This document shows, piece after piece, positions 18,253 to 26,717 of a stretch of DNA of 64,000 bases (position 1 is the first letter of the stretch; every line of letters begins with the position of its first letter). Origin of the DNA: Corynebacterium sp. HMSC078H07 (GTDB taxonomy: Bacteria > Actinomycetota > Actinomycetes > Mycobacteriales > Mycobacteriaceae); NCBI RefSeq assembly GCF_001812805.1, contig NZ_KV810485.1:1-64000 (forward strand). The letters are read 5' to 3'. Below the pieces are notes generated by a model. It was not told where the DNA came from, ran no database searches, and saw nothing but the letters and a program-made list of their open reading frames with translations. A program made the position numbers and the translations under genes.

Positions 18253-19497
18253 GTGACTAGTTCCTATTTCGTTCAGTGGCTAACCCAGCATAAGCGCTAC
18301 ACCACGGTGTACCTGCTGGGTGAAGGCGGCATGGGTCAAGTCTTTCACGCAACGGATCCAGATCTCTCCCGTGAGCTAGCGGTTAAGGTGCTGCTGGACG
18401 ACGTCCGCGATGAAGCCTCCCGCGCTCGTTTCCACAACGAGATGAAGGCGCTTACCCGCATTGGTAGCCACCCGGGCGTGGTGCAGTTCTATTCCAAAGA
18501 ATCGACGCCGCGTGGCGACGATGTCATGGTCATGGCGTTTATTAACGGTGGAACGCTGGCGCATGCGATTAAAGATCGCGCTCGTACTGGCCAAGGATTC
18601 ACCGTGAAGGAGGTCGTGTACTACCTCACGCCGATTGCCTCAGCCTTGGACTATATGCATCATGAGCTGCATCCCGGATGGGTGCATCGCGATGTTAAGC
18701 CCGCAAATATCCTACTCAGGAAGAATCCCGGTAGCCTTCCGCCGGCTGTGCTTTCAGATTTTGGCATCAGCATTGAGGAAGGGCAGTCACGCCTGACCAA
18801 AATTGGGCACATCGTGGGAACGGAGAAGTATCTAGCGCCGGAGAATAAAGGTCATGCTTACGGCGATGATGATTTGTCTGCGCGTGCCGACGACTACTCT
18901 TTGGCGCTCATCGCTTTCGAAATGCTCACGCTCCATCACCTCAAGGACACGATGCCACGCAGCGAGTGGCGTAGTGAGCGCCGCCTTCCAGACCTATCGA
19001 GTGCGGCTTTTTCAGATGTACTAGCCCCCGACACCGCTGCAGTGGCTAGCCAGGTACAAGATGTGCTGAGTAAGGCCCTCGATAGTGTGCCTATGCAGCG
19101 CTATGCCACAGCAGAAGAGTTCATTCAAGCACTGGAGAAGATATCAAGCACTTCTTCATCTAACGTGCCCCAGAATTCGACCACGGCACATCGGGAACCG
19201 CGCTCGGAGCAAGCATCACCTTCGGCGCCTACGCAGAAGTGGCCAGAGCCCCCGCAGCCCACCGAAAACATGCGGCCTACTGGATTCGTGGCACCCGCAA
19301 ATCCCATTTCCACAACCGCGCATGTGCGGCCATCAACTCCCGTGACTCCGCCAAGTCCCGTAGCCCGGAGACAGTCGGGGGGTTCTTTGGCACTGAGCTC
19401 AGCGCCGAAGAAAGATAACGGCAACGCCCTAATCATCACCGCAACAGTCGTGGTCATCATCCTTATTTTCCTGGTGACCTGGGCAATCGTGGCATAA
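18253..19497 (+). CDS. Tail-anchored Ser/Thr protein kinase (PknB-like, no sensor domain)
   Basis: 414 residues from the GTG at 18253; a stop lies in frame 24 bases upstream, so no earlier start exists. A complete Hanks-type kinase domain (about 12-285): glycine loop GEGGMGQVF, AVKVL lysine, HRDVKPANILL catalytic loop, DFGIS and the activation-segment GTEKYLAPE. A Pro/Ser/Thr-rich linker (295-385) follows and the chain ends in one membrane helix (about 390-413) with nothing beyond it. PASTA repeats of PknB are absent. The kinase thus has no outside sensor of its own; the separately encoded membrane proteins beside it could fill that role. The next gene, an FHA-like protein, is a plausible partner. 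Confidence 0.93.
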   Translation: MTSSYFVQWLTQHKRYTTVYLLGEGGMGQVFHATDPDLSRELAVKVLLDDVRDEASRARFHNEMKALTRIGSHPGVVQFYSKESTPRGDDVMVMAFINGGTLAHAIKDRARTGQGFTVKEVVYYLTPIASALDYMHHELHPGWVHRDVKPANILLRKNPGSLPPAVLSDFGISIEEGQSRLTKIGHIVGTEKYLAPENKGHAYGDDDLSARADDYSLALIAFEMLTLHHLKDTMPRSEWRSERRLPDLSSAAFSDVLAPDTAAVASQVQDVLSKALDSVPMQRYATAEEFIQALEKISSTSSSNVPQNSTTAHREPRSEQASPSAPTQKWPEPPQPTENMRPTGFVAPANPISTTAHVRPSTPVTPPSPVARRQSGGSLALSSAPKKDNGNALIITATVVVIILIFLVTWAIVA

Positions 19498-19602
19498 AAG
19501 GAAGTGTCCTAGAAGCTGGGTGGAAGTTCCCGCTACACTGAAGGACAATTTTTGCGGTACAACTTTCGCGTTGTGTCCGGAGTGTTTTTAACGGAGGTGA
19601 CT

Positions 19603-20283
19603 ATGAACACGCAACAGACACCCCAGCCGCAGCAGGTGGCACGGGGCCCGAGGCTGCGTATCGATGACCTGATCGGCGGCGTGAGGATTGTCGCACCAGG
19701 AGAAGAAGTTATCGTCGGCCGCGCAGGTGATTTCCGCGTGGGCGAGGGAGACCTTACCCTTCACCGCCACCTCTTCCAACTGTGGTACGGCGGGCAGGGA
19801 TGGATGATCAGCAACATTGGTAGCCACATCCCGTTGCGCATCGAGCTACGTGGAGTCAAGGGGTTCTCCCGTATCGACCTTGGACCGCGAGCAGTGGCTG
19901 CGGTTCCACCAGGACCGTCTCGAATTACATTTGAGACTCCGGAATGCCCCTATGAGCTGTACATCGACGTCGAGAACTCCAATGTTGCGCGGCGTACAAG
20001 GCGCGAGCAGGAGATGGAGGAGGAGCGTACCCGCACCCGGCATGTGCCCAATGATGAGCAGGAAGAGCTGTTGCGCCAGCTAGCCAGCTACCTTAAAAAG
20101 CCAGGCTCGTCAGACGCTGATATCCCTTCAGTGCGCGAGATCTCCGATGCCCTCGAATGGACAGAAAAGAAGACGAACCACAAGATGGATCGCCTCGTCG
20201 ACAGCCTCAAAGCGGATGGAGAGAAAGTCTATAAACCCTATAAGACGTTCTTGGCGCACTACGCCATCCGCCACGGACGCTAA
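19603..20283 (+). CDS. Divergent FHA domain protein with C-terminal winged helix
   Basis: 226 residues from the ATG at 19603, preceded by GGAGGTG. Residues about 30-125 fit an FHA beta-sandwich: IVGRAGDF, DLTLHRHLFQLWYGGQGWMISNIGS. The usual SxxH phosphothreonine-contact motif is LHRH here, so the conserved Ser is lost while GR and the N of the SN turn remain. A charged linker leads to a C-terminal domain (about 150-226) with ISDALEWTEKKTNHKMDRLVDSL, which reads as a winged helix. Placed 105 bases after the kinase gene, it is a candidate substrate or readout, possibly a DNA-binding output. The functional assignment is inference. Confidence 0.72.
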   Translation: MNTQQTPQPQQVARGPRLRIDDLIGGVRIVAPGEEVIVGRAGDFRVGEGDLTLHRHLFQLWYGGQGWMISNIGSHIPLRIELRGVKGFSRIDLGPRAVAAVPPGPSRITFETPECPYELYIDVENSNVARRTRREQEMEEERTRTRHVPNDEQEELLRQLASYLKKPGSSDADIPSVREISDALEWTEKKTNHKMDRLVDSLKADGEKVYKPYKTFLAHYAIRHGR

Positions 20284-20340
20284 AAGCGGCCTAAGACCGT
20301 TGGGGTTTAGGCGCTGGGGCTTTGGACTGCTGGGGCCGCG

Positions 20341-21057
20341 CTAGCGCGTGGCCTTCTTGCGGTCCGCGGCGGCAGCGGCGGCCGAGGAGATGGAGTCGTT
20401 ACGGTTCTTGAGCAGCTCCAGAGTCGTTGCCTCTGCATTGTCCGGGGGAGTGGCGCCGAGGACGGCCAAGGCGGCGTCGGCAAGCATGGCGGATTGCTCC
20501 GGTACCCGCTGCGCGGCATCAAACGGCGCGGTGCCGTTGTTGGGGCGCATCTCAATAACTGACAGTGCGATATGGAAGGGCAGCTCGATGCGCGGGTCAT
20601 CCGTGCCCACAAGGCCGGCGGCGGCGGAACGGAAATGTTCCTTCAGGCGGTCACGCTGCACGTGGTACTCACCAAATTCGGGGGAATTAGCCACCGGCAG
20701 CTGGTACAGGCGGCCTACGTTCCACGCAGAGGTCAGCAGCAGACGGGACTCCGCAGCAACGAGGGACCACAGGCGTTGCGCTGGCGCCGCATCGGAGGCG
20801 GCGAGCTCTTCTGCGAGCTCAAGAGAAGGCTCAATAGTGGAGTTCAGCAGAGTAAGGAAAATATCCGTCTTGGACGGGAAGTGATAGTACAGCGAAGCCT
20901 GACGGATACCTACGGCATCGGCAATCTGGTGCGTGGAAGTCGTGGCGAAACCCTGTGTGGTGAACAGCTCGGATGAGGCGTCGAGGATTTCCTCGCGCGC
21001 GGTGTTGCCCCGGCGGCGCGGGCTATTCTTACGCGGCCTGCCAACGGTACCTGCCAT
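20341..21057 (-). CDS. amtR: TetR-family nitrogen regulator AmtR
   Basis: 238 residues. The helix-turn-helix region (GRPRK...REEILDASSELFTTQGF, STHQIADAVGIRQASLYYHFPSKTDIFLTLL) and the ligand domain (WNVGRLYQLP, ELPFHIALSVIEMR, MLADAALAVLGA) match my recollection of C. glutamicum AmtR closely along its whole length. AmtR represses ammonium transport and assimilation genes when nitrogen is ample and is released by adenylylated GlnK. The position before the rpsR ribosomal cluster also fits the C. glutamicum order. The Ala/Lys-rich C-terminal tail is longer than in that species. Confidence 0.9.
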   Translation of the reverse strand: MAGTVGRPRKNSPRRRGNTAREEILDASSELFTTQGFATTSTHQIADAVGIRQASLYYHFPSKTDIFLTLLNSTIEPSLELAEELAASDAAPAQRLWSLVAAESRLLLTSAWNVGRLYQLPVANSPEFGEYHVQRDRLKEHFRSAAAGLVGTDDPRIELPFHIALSVIEMRPNNGTAPFDAAQRVPEQSAMLADAALAVLGATPPDNAEATTLELLKNRNDSISSAAAAAADRKKATR

Positions 21058-21143
21058 CAGGCGGACTCCCTTCGGTGAGCGTCACTCATTAATTATTTTC
21101 AGCTTAACTATCGTACTCCCTACAGCGGGAAGCAGTGAATTCA

Positions 21144-21938
21144 CTACCCAGCTATACTGCCTACCACCCTACCGTGCCGTGCCACAATGGCTTCCACAGT
21201 TGCAGAAACCGTTCGGCACGCGGAACCATAAGCGGTGCGATCCAATGGGGGAAGGTCACCAAGGGCGACGCTGTGCTTGTCGACGCCCTCGTACCAGCGC
21301 CCCAACTCCAGCGCCATGCCCGTGCCCCACGCTAGGCTCAGGCCTTCGGCCTCACTGGCGGTGAGCAGTTCGCGCTCGACACCAATAGCCAAACGGTCCG
21401 GTGTCGGGCGCGGGGCCGGGGCAGCCCAGCGCGCAATGGCTGACACGGGAGCTAGCAACGTGGCACGGATGGCGACGTCTGCGGCGCGGTCAGGCAACCC
21501 ATCAACGAGAGTGAGCGGGGCTGGGCGCTTCGCCAAGGCATCGGCGTACAGTTCCTCTTCACCGCCATGACCCACGGGTAATCCAGCATCGGCGCGCGCG
21601 GACGTGGTTTCCTCCACCGCAGAACACTTCAGCCCGGCCTCAGTAATGACACCTTCGAGCTGCTCATCCTCACCGAGCCACGTGATGCGCATAGAAGGGA
21701 GCAAATCGCCGCGAGCAGCTGGCCCGGTCAGGCGCACTGGGCTGGAGAGGCCCGGAGACCGCACGAGATCTGTCACGATGCGGGAAAACCAGGCTGCGAG
21801 TTCGAGGCTATCGGCGCGGTGCGCTGTGGCATTACGCAGGAGGTCCTGTGCCTCTTCCAAAAGGCCGCGGGCATGCGCGGGGGAGTGGCAGTGGGCAGCT
21901 AGCTCGCTCAGATCAGTCAACGACTCGTGCAGCGACAT
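21144..21938 (-). CDS. Degenerate nucleotidyltransferase-like protein
   Basis: 264 residues from the ATG at 21936-21938 (AGGGG upstream; a TTG three codons earlier is possible). A helical N-terminus is followed by LTGPAARGDLLPSMRITW, which has the outline of the GSxARG...SDxD signature of DUF294/GlnD-type nucleotidyltransferases, but both metal-binding aspartates are missing. The remaining helical part resembles the putative substrate-binding region of that family. Probably catalytically dead. It lies directly upstream of amtR on the same strand, as an unnamed gene does in C. glutamicum, which hints at a role near nitrogen signalling but nothing more. Confidence 0.6.
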   Translation of the reverse strand: MSLHESLTDLSELAAHCHSPAHARGLLEEAQDLLRNATAHRADSLELAAWFSRIVTDLVRSPGLSSPVRLTGPAARGDLLPSMRITWLGEDEQLEGVITEAGLKCSAVEETTSARADAGLPVGHGGEEELYADALAKRPAPLTLVDGLPDRAADVAIRATLLAPVSAIARWAAPAPRPTPDRLAIGVERELLTASEAEGLSLAWGTGMALELGRWYEGVDKHSVALGDLPPLDRTAYGSACRTVSATVEAIVARHGRVVGSIAG

Positions 21939-22062
21939 GAGGTTCAACGCCCCTTTCGGTCAGGGTGATTCTTGTCTTCAATGTAGCAGCACAAGGGGCA
22001 CGAGCAGCGCGGTGGGTGGTCTGAGTTAGGTGTGCGGCTGCGGGCGGAAGCGAAGAAAACGA

Positions 22063-22108
22063 CAATCGCCGCCCCAGTTCCTCCATATGAGAAACGAGGC
22101 GGCGATTG
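22063..22108 (-). terminator. Terminator of the rpmB-rpmG-rpsN-rpsR operon
   Basis: Perfect 11-bp arms (CAATCGCCGCC with GGCGGCGATTG), a 24-base loop, then TCGTTTTCTTC on the minus strand. Confidence 0.85.
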
Positions 22109-22181
22109 AGAAGCTCTTTTGTCCTGTCCTAGTGAGTCACGAGTACAGCGGCAAAAGTGCGCTGTTGAAACCAGCTAGTGT

Positions 22182-22436
22182 TTAGCGGGACGTGAACGGC
22201 AGGAGAGCCATTTCGCGTGCGTTCTTGACGGCAGTAGCAACCTGACGCTGCTGCTGCGGGGTCAGACCGGTGACGCGACGGGAGCGGATCTTGCCACGAT
22301 CGGAGATGAACAGACGCAGGGTCTTGATCTCCTTGTAGTCAACCTGCTCGATGCCTTCAGCCTTGAGCGGGTTCTTCTTCGGGCGGCGGGTCTGCTCCAT
22401 ACGGAACTTCTTGTGGTTATTACGCTTGACAGCCAT
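22182..22436 (-). CDS. rpsR: 30S ribosomal protein S18
   Basis: 84 residues. The S18 signature [21 protein letters not shown] and terminal ALLPFTSR are present. It has no cysteine, so it belongs to the zinc-independent (C-minus) form. In mycobacteria the equivalent rpsR2 operon is induced on zinc loss by Zur; here it appears to sit in the sole listed copy of the operon, as in C. glutamicum. Last gene of the operon. Confidence 0.97.
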   Translation of the reverse strand: MAVKRNNHKKFRMEQTRRPKKNPLKAEGIEQVDYKEIKTLRLFISDRGKIRSRRVTGLTPQQQRQVATAVKNAREMALLPFTSR

Positions 22437-22451
22437 TGTGTGGTTACCCCT

Positions 22452-22757
22452 TTACCAGCTGGACTTGCGAACGCCCGGCAGCTCACCACGGTGAGCCATG
22501 CCGCGCATACGGACACGGGACAGACCGAACTTGCGGAGGTAACCGCGCGGGCGGCCATCGGCGGCGTCGCGGTTACGGACGCGGACGCGGGCGGCGTCGC
22601 GCGGCTGACGGTTCAGCTCGAACTGCGCCTCGAGGCGCTCGTCGTCCGGGGTGTTCGGGTTCTTGATGATTGCCTTGAGCTCAGCGCGACGCTCCGCGTA
22701 GCGGGCGACGATTTCCTTGCGCTGCTCGTTCTTGGCGATCTTAGACTTCTTAGCCAT
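22452..22757 (-). CDS. rpsN: 30S ribosomal protein S14
   Basis: 101 residues, the long form without the CxxC zinc knuckle (no cysteine at all). Conserved segments: [15 protein letters not shown]-like [37 protein letters not shown]. It assembles into the 3' major domain of the 30S head. Third gene of the rpmB-rpmG-rpsN-rpsR operon, 15 bases before rpsR. Confidence 0.97.
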   Translation of the reverse strand: MAKKSKIAKNEQRKEIVARYAERRAELKAIIKNPNTPDDERLEAQFELNRQPRDAARVRVRNRDAADGRPRGYLRKFGLSRVRMRGMAHRGELPGVRKSSW

Positions 22758-22760
22758 AGA

Positions 22761-22925
22761 TTATCGCTCCTCGCGGAATTCGACGTGCTTGCGGACAATC
22801 GGATCGAACTTCTTGAGAGTGATGCGATCCGGGTTGTTGCGCTTGTTCTTGCGGGTCACGTAGGTGTAGCCGGTGCCCGCGGTGGACTTCAGTTTGATGA
22901 TTGGACGGATATCATTACGTGCCAT
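22761..22925 (-). CDS. rpmG: 50S ribosomal protein L33
   Basis: 54 residues, [17 protein letters not shown] at the start and [10 protein letters not shown] at the end, with the L33 core [22 protein letters not shown]. It lacks the four zinc-binding cysteines of the C-plus form. It lies 2 bases after rpmB and 3 bases before rpsN, so it is translated within the operon. Too short to appear in simple long-frame scans. Confidence 0.96.
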
Positions 22926-22927
22926 CG

Positions 22928-23164
22928 TTAGATCTTCTCCCCACGTGCGCGAATCTTGGCCACAACGGACTCGATGCCGTCACGGTCGATGATCTTCATG
23001 CCCTTGGTGGAAACAGTCAGGGTGATGGTACGGCCCTCGGAGGGCAGGTAGTACCGACGACGCTGCACGTTGGGGTTCCAACGGCGCGAGGTGCGGCGGT
23101 GCGAGTGCGAGACCTGCTTGCCGAATTCCGGCTTGCGGCCCGTTACCTGGCAAATAGCCGACAT
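22928..23164 (-). CDS. rpmB: 50S ribosomal protein L28
   Basis: 78 residues, E. coli-type L28: [41 protein letters not shown], and a C-terminal [11 protein letters not shown]. One cysteine only, hence no zinc ribbon. First gene of the minus-strand ribosomal operon; its promoter lies in the region 23165-23350, shared back-to-back with the rpmE2 leader. Confidence 0.97.
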
Positions 23165-23657
23165 GGGTCTTCTTTCTCCTAGCCGCCCACATCGAAAGCG
23201 ACTAACGGAGTGCCTAATCCGCGGTGAGGCGCGGCGCTCGAAAAGTGAGGTTGAGCAGGAGGCATAATTCCGTTGAACACCAGTTGATGAGGGCGTAAAA
23301 CGATTACTTTGACAACAGCAAGGGGAAATCTTACATGCCAGCCAGCTCAGAACCTAATCGCTGATCAGTGCCGCGGAGATACCTGCTGGGGAATTGCAGG
23401 GTGGATAACGCCATTATAGAGGTAAGGGAGTAAGCGGCTACGCGCCGATTTAGGTTTTAGGGCCGGTGGCCTGTAGGATATTCCGAGTTGTCGGCGCAAG
23501 CCGCACAGTTTGTAAGCATTGAGACCCAACTCGGGCACGATCCTTACGCGCACAGTTGAATATCGTCAGCGCAGCAACTCAAGCAATGCGCAGGCCATGT
23601 TCCTATCGTGCGGAGAGAGGGAACCGACCCGTAGTTCAACCCTGAGGGAATCGACAT
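23165..23657 (+). promoter_or_regulatory. Divergent rpmB/rpmE2 promoter region with structured leader
   Basis: 493 bases without a coding gene. The half near rpmE2 (about 23400-23657) can fold: GGGCC-GGT-GGCCT near 23460-23472, and an 8-bp stem CCGAGTTG (23483-23490) with CAACTCGG (23527-23534) enclosing a smaller GC hairpin, followed by AGTTG/CAACT arms. Rfam describes L31 leader RNAs in Corynebacteriaceae placed before rpmE genes; this element has the right position and size to be one. The rpmB half has AAAACGATTACTTT near 23297, weakly like a Zur box. Confidence 0.5.
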
Positions 23658-23927
23658 ATGAAGAAAGATATCCACCCGGATTACCACCCGGTGGTCTTCA
23701 AGGACGCCGGTACCGGCCACTCCTTCCTGACCAAGTCCACCGCTACCTCCGACCGCACCGTTGAGTGGGAAGACGGCAACGAGTACCCGCTCATCGTCGT
23801 TGACGTGACTGCTGAGTCCCATCCGTTCTGGACCGGTGCACAGCGCGTCATGGATACCGCTGGTCGTGTTGAGAAGTTCAACCAGCGCTTCGGCGCAATG
23901 GCTCGCCGCAAGAAGAAGAACGCGTAA
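23658..23927 (+). CDS. rpmE2: 50S ribosomal protein L31 type B
   Basis: 89 residues. Type B L31 signature: [27 protein letters not shown], and a basic [11 protein letters not shown] tail; no CxxC zinc site. It is the zinc-independent form and in many bacteria replaces the zinc-binding L31 when zinc is short. Coupled to rpmF 15 bases downstream. It follows a long untranslated leader likely to provide autoregulation. Confidence 0.96.
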   Translation: MKKDIHPDYHPVVFKDAGTGHSFLTKSTATSDRTVEWEDGNEYPLIVVDVTAESHPFWTGAQRVMDTAGRVEKFNQRFGAMARRKKKNA

Positions 23928-23942
23928 GGAGGATAGGAAAAG

Positions 23943-24116
23943 ATGGCAACTCCTAAGTTTAAGAAGTCCCGCGCGAATACCCACTCTCGCCGTTCCCAGT
24001 GGAAGGCCGACAACGTCGCCCTCCAGGAAGTCACCATTGACGGCCAGACCGTTCGCATCCCGCGTCGTCTGGTGAAGGCTGCCAAGCTCGGCCTCATCGA
24101 CGTCGAGCAGTTCTAA
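23943..24116 (+). CDS. rpmF: 50S ribosomal protein L32
   Basis: 57 residues, [20 protein letters not shown] start and [14 protein letters not shown] end. It lacks the CxxC...CxxC zinc ribbon, the same cysteine-free state as the neighbouring ribosomal genes. AAGGAGGATAGG precedes the start. Second and last gene of the rpmE2-rpmF transcript. Confidence 0.93.
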   Translation: MATPKFKKSRANTHSRRSQWKADNVALQEVTIDGQTVRIPRRLVKAAKLGLIDVEQF

Positions 24117-24142
24117 GGTATTAAGCCTGCTGCGTGACTAGC

Positions 24143-24189
24143 ATCCCCGGAGCATTCATTCATCCTGAGTGAATGTCCGGGGATTTTTG
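24143..24189 (+). terminator. Terminator after rpmF
   Basis: ATCCCCGG...CATTCATT pairs with AGTGAATG..CCGGGGAT (24143-24160 with 24167-24184) and is followed by TTTTGCTTCTTTT. A textbook intrinsic terminator. Confidence 0.93.
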
Positions 24190-24327
24190 CTTCTTTTACT
24201 CGCCTTTCCTCTCTTACTACCGATGTTAACGTCCGTGCAATGGAAGAGGATGTGACTTTTTCCCTTAAGGGGGGATTTAAGGGGGCGAAAAAATTCTCTT
24301 CGCTTCGTGAAAATGCCCTTCATAAGT

Positions 24328-24333
24328 CATAAT
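24328..24333 (+). promoter_or_regulatory. -10 box CATAAT of leaderless mprA
   Basis: CATAAT followed by exactly seven bases (TGGCTCT) and the ATG; no ribosome-binding sequence in between. Confidence 0.55.
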
Positions 24334-24340
24334 TGGCTCT

Positions 24341-25039
24341 ATGAAGATTCTAGTCGTGGATGATGAGCAAGCCGTACGCGAATCGCTTCGCCGATCCTTG
24401 AAGTTCAATGGCTACGATGTAGCGTTGGCTGCCGATGGTGTACAGGCTGTTGAGGCAGTGCACCGGGATAACCCTGAATTGCTCATCCTCGACGTCATGA
24501 TGCCGAACATGGACGGCCTTGAGGTGTGCCGCACTCTGCGCAGTGAAGGCTGGGACCGTCCAATCCTCGTGTTGACCGCTCGCGATGGCGTTTCTGACCG
24601 TGTCGCCGGCCTTGACGCAGGCGCCGATGATTACCTGCCCAAGCCTTTCGCGCTGGAGGAGCTCCTTGCCCGAGTGCGTTCCTTGGTACGCCGTGCGGCA
24701 GCTGACTCCATTGGCTCCAAGCAGCCGGTCGAGACTCAGCTGAGCTTTGAGGACCTGAAACTCGATGCTGATACACGTGAGGTAACTCGTGGCAGCCGTC
24801 AGATTTCTCTGACCCGCACGGAGTTCGCTCTGTTGCATCTGCTGATGGAGAACCCCCGCAAGGTGCTTTCCCGCAACACCATCCTCGAAGAGGTGTGGGG
24901 TTACGATTTCCCGACCTCGGGCAATGCGCTGGAAGTCTACATTGGTTACCTGCGTAAGAAGACTGAAGAAGATGGCGAACCCCGACTCATCCATACCGTG
25001 CGTGGCGTGGGCTACGTGATGAGGGAGGCCACCGCGTGA
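24341..25039 (+). CDS. mprA: Response regulator MprA/CgtR2 (OmpR family)
   Basis: 232 residues. Receiver domain (1-120) with the acidic pair DDE at 8-9, phosphoacceptor Asp in [16 protein letters not shown], Thr in LVLTARD and Lys in YLPKPF. The C-terminal OmpR winged helix (about 130-230) has [31 protein letters not shown]. Orthologue of M. tuberculosis MprA (Rv0981) and C. glutamicum CgtR2, regulators of envelope stress. The stop overlaps the mprB start (GTGA). Gene order mprA-mprB-htrA-mog is conserved. Confidence 0.93.
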   Translation: MKILVVDDEQAVRESLRRSLKFNGYDVALAADGVQAVEAVHRDNPELLILDVMMPNMDGLEVCRTLRSEGWDRPILVLTARDGVSDRVAGLDAGADDYLPKPFALEELLARVRSLVRRAAADSIGSKQPVETQLSFEDLKLDADTREVTRGSRQISLTRTEFALLHLLMENPRKVLSRNTILEEVWGYDFPTSGNALEVYIGYLRKKTEEDGEPRLIHTVRGVGYVMREATA

Positions 25040-26586
25040 TTCTCCGAAGGCCCGCGCCTCCCGCGGTGCCTTCTGAAGCTTCATCGGCTACCACTGAGGT
25101 AGCCATGACACCCGGTCGCGGGTGGGCTTCACGGGCGTCACTGCGATGGCGCCTTTCTCTCGTTACCGGTGTCGTAGTAGCCGTCTCTGTGGCGGTCACG
25201 ACGTTGGTGACGTACTGGTTGGTAGCAGTGTCGATGACCGCCAGCGTGGACAAGCACATGGACCAGCAGGCCGGTGTGTTGATTCGCCAGGCCCAGGACC
25301 CGAGCTTTGTCGACAACATTGACCAGGTGATCGCGTCATTCAAGTTCTATAACCCTGACACGCGGGTGTCTATCTCCCCGGCATCGGAAACCTTTGCGTA
25401 TGGCGATGCGCTTCCAGTTGGCGGCGATTTTAAGCGTGATGGTGACACTACGGAGACTTCCATCCGTACGGTGGGCGGCGAGCGTGTCTTGGCCAGGATT
25501 CATGATGGCGGGGCCGCAGTGGTGTTGGCGCAAGACCTAAAGCCTACCGAAGAGTTGATCTCTGCTGTTGGCTCCGCCTTGCTCATGATTGTGGCCTTCG
25601 GTGTATTGTTGGCCATTTTTGCCGGCATGGTGGTGTCGAAGACAGGCATGCAGCCGATTGCACGCCTCAAGCGCGCCGTGGATTACGTCACCCAGACCAA
25701 CGACCTGCGCCCGATTGAAGTTGTGAGCAACGATGAGATGGCGCAGCTGACGGTGTCCTTCAACCGAATGCTGAGTGCCCTCCGGCACGCACGTGTGCAG
25801 CAGTCCCAGTTTGTCGCGGATGCCGGCCATGAGCTTAAGACCCCGCTGACCTCGATGCGTACCAACATCGAGTTGCTCATGATGCTGAACAAGTCTGGTG
25901 GCGGCTTCGGCATTAGCGACGAAGATCGCCGTGACCTTGAAGAAGACGTGATGGCGCAGATGTCAGAGCTCTCCACGCTTATTGGTGACCTCGTGGACCT
26001 TGCCCGCGAGGATGCGACGGAGAAGGAGCCAGAACCAGTCGAACTTCATGAGGTTCTGGAAAACTCCCTCAACCGTGCTCGCCGTCGCCGCCCAGACGTT
26101 GACTTCCGTGTGCGCTTTATCCCGTGGGGGCTTGACGGTGACCCCTTCGCCTTGGGGCGCGCCACGCTCAACCTCATGGACAACGCCGCTAAATGGTCCC
26201 CGCCCACCGGCACGGTACGCGTATCCATGCGCCAGGTGGCAGAGGATAAGGTGTGTTTGCGTGTCGACGACTCCGGTCCAGGTATTGCTCCGGAAGAGCG
26301 CGAAAAGGTCTTTGAACGCTTTTATCGCTCCGCGGAGGCTCGCTCGATGCCGGGTTCCGGTTTGGGCTTGGCCATCGTCAAGGCCGTTGTTGAGCGCCAC
26401 AATGGCGTCATCACCATCAAGGAATCCGCTGATGGCGGTACACGTATGGAGGTCATTTTGCCCGGCTATCCGGTCGAGGGCGATGCCATGGTGGATGGCC
26501 TCGAAGAGCAGCCCAATGAATTTCAGGCAGCGAACTCTGCTGACCGTGGTCAGATCTTCGCGGAGCGCTGGTTCAACCAAGGCTAG
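25036..26586 (+). CDS. mprB: Sensor histidine kinase MprB/CgtS2
   Basis: 516 residues from a GTG overlapping the mprA stop. Two membrane helices (about 40-67 and 175-200) bracket an extracytoplasmic sensor of about 110 residues. A HAMP linker, the HisKA box [17 protein letters not shown] with the phosphoacceptor His, and the ATPase boxes [23 protein letters not shown] and [13 protein letters not shown] follow. It phosphorylates MprA in response to surface stress; in mycobacteria the extracytoplasmic domain interacts with DnaK and the PepD protease, whose gene is next. Confidence 0.93.
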   Translation: MILRRPAPPAVPSEASSATTEVAMTPGRGWASRASLRWRLSLVTGVVVAVSVAVTTLVTYWLVAVSMTASVDKHMDQQAGVLIRQAQDPSFVDNIDQVIASFKFYNPDTRVSISPASETFAYGDALPVGGDFKRDGDTTETSIRTVGGERVLARIHDGGAAVVLAQDLKPTEELISAVGSALLMIVAFGVLLAIFAGMVVSKTGMQPIARLKRAVDYVTQTNDLRPIEVVSNDEMAQLTVSFNRMLSALRHARVQQSQFVADAGHELKTPLTSMRTNIELLMMLNKSGGGFGISDEDRRDLEEDVMAQMSELSTLIGDLVDLAREDATEKEPEPVELHEVLENSLNRARRRRPDVDFRVRFIPWGLDGDPFALGRATLNLMDNAAKWSPPTGTVRVSMRQVAEDKVCLRVDDSGPGIAPEEREKVFERFYRSAEARSMPGSGLGLAIVKAVVERHNGVITIKESADGGTRMEVILPGYPVEGDAMVDGLEEQPNEFQAANSADRGQIFAERWFNQG

Positions 26587-26717
26587 TTTGGGTGTTCCAT
26601 CCCAGTTCATTGCACACAGGAAATGTTCAGCATCTCGTAGCAGAAAAGCAGTGCAGCTACAGATCTACGCCAGCACAGTAGGGCACACTAGATGGCATGA
26701 ACATGAGGAACTCAAAC

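Noticed and set aside
23625-23650. Possible tRNA remnant (GTAGTTCAACCC)
   Set aside because: No acceptor stem or D/anticodon arms can be formed around it; it belongs to the rpmE2 leader.
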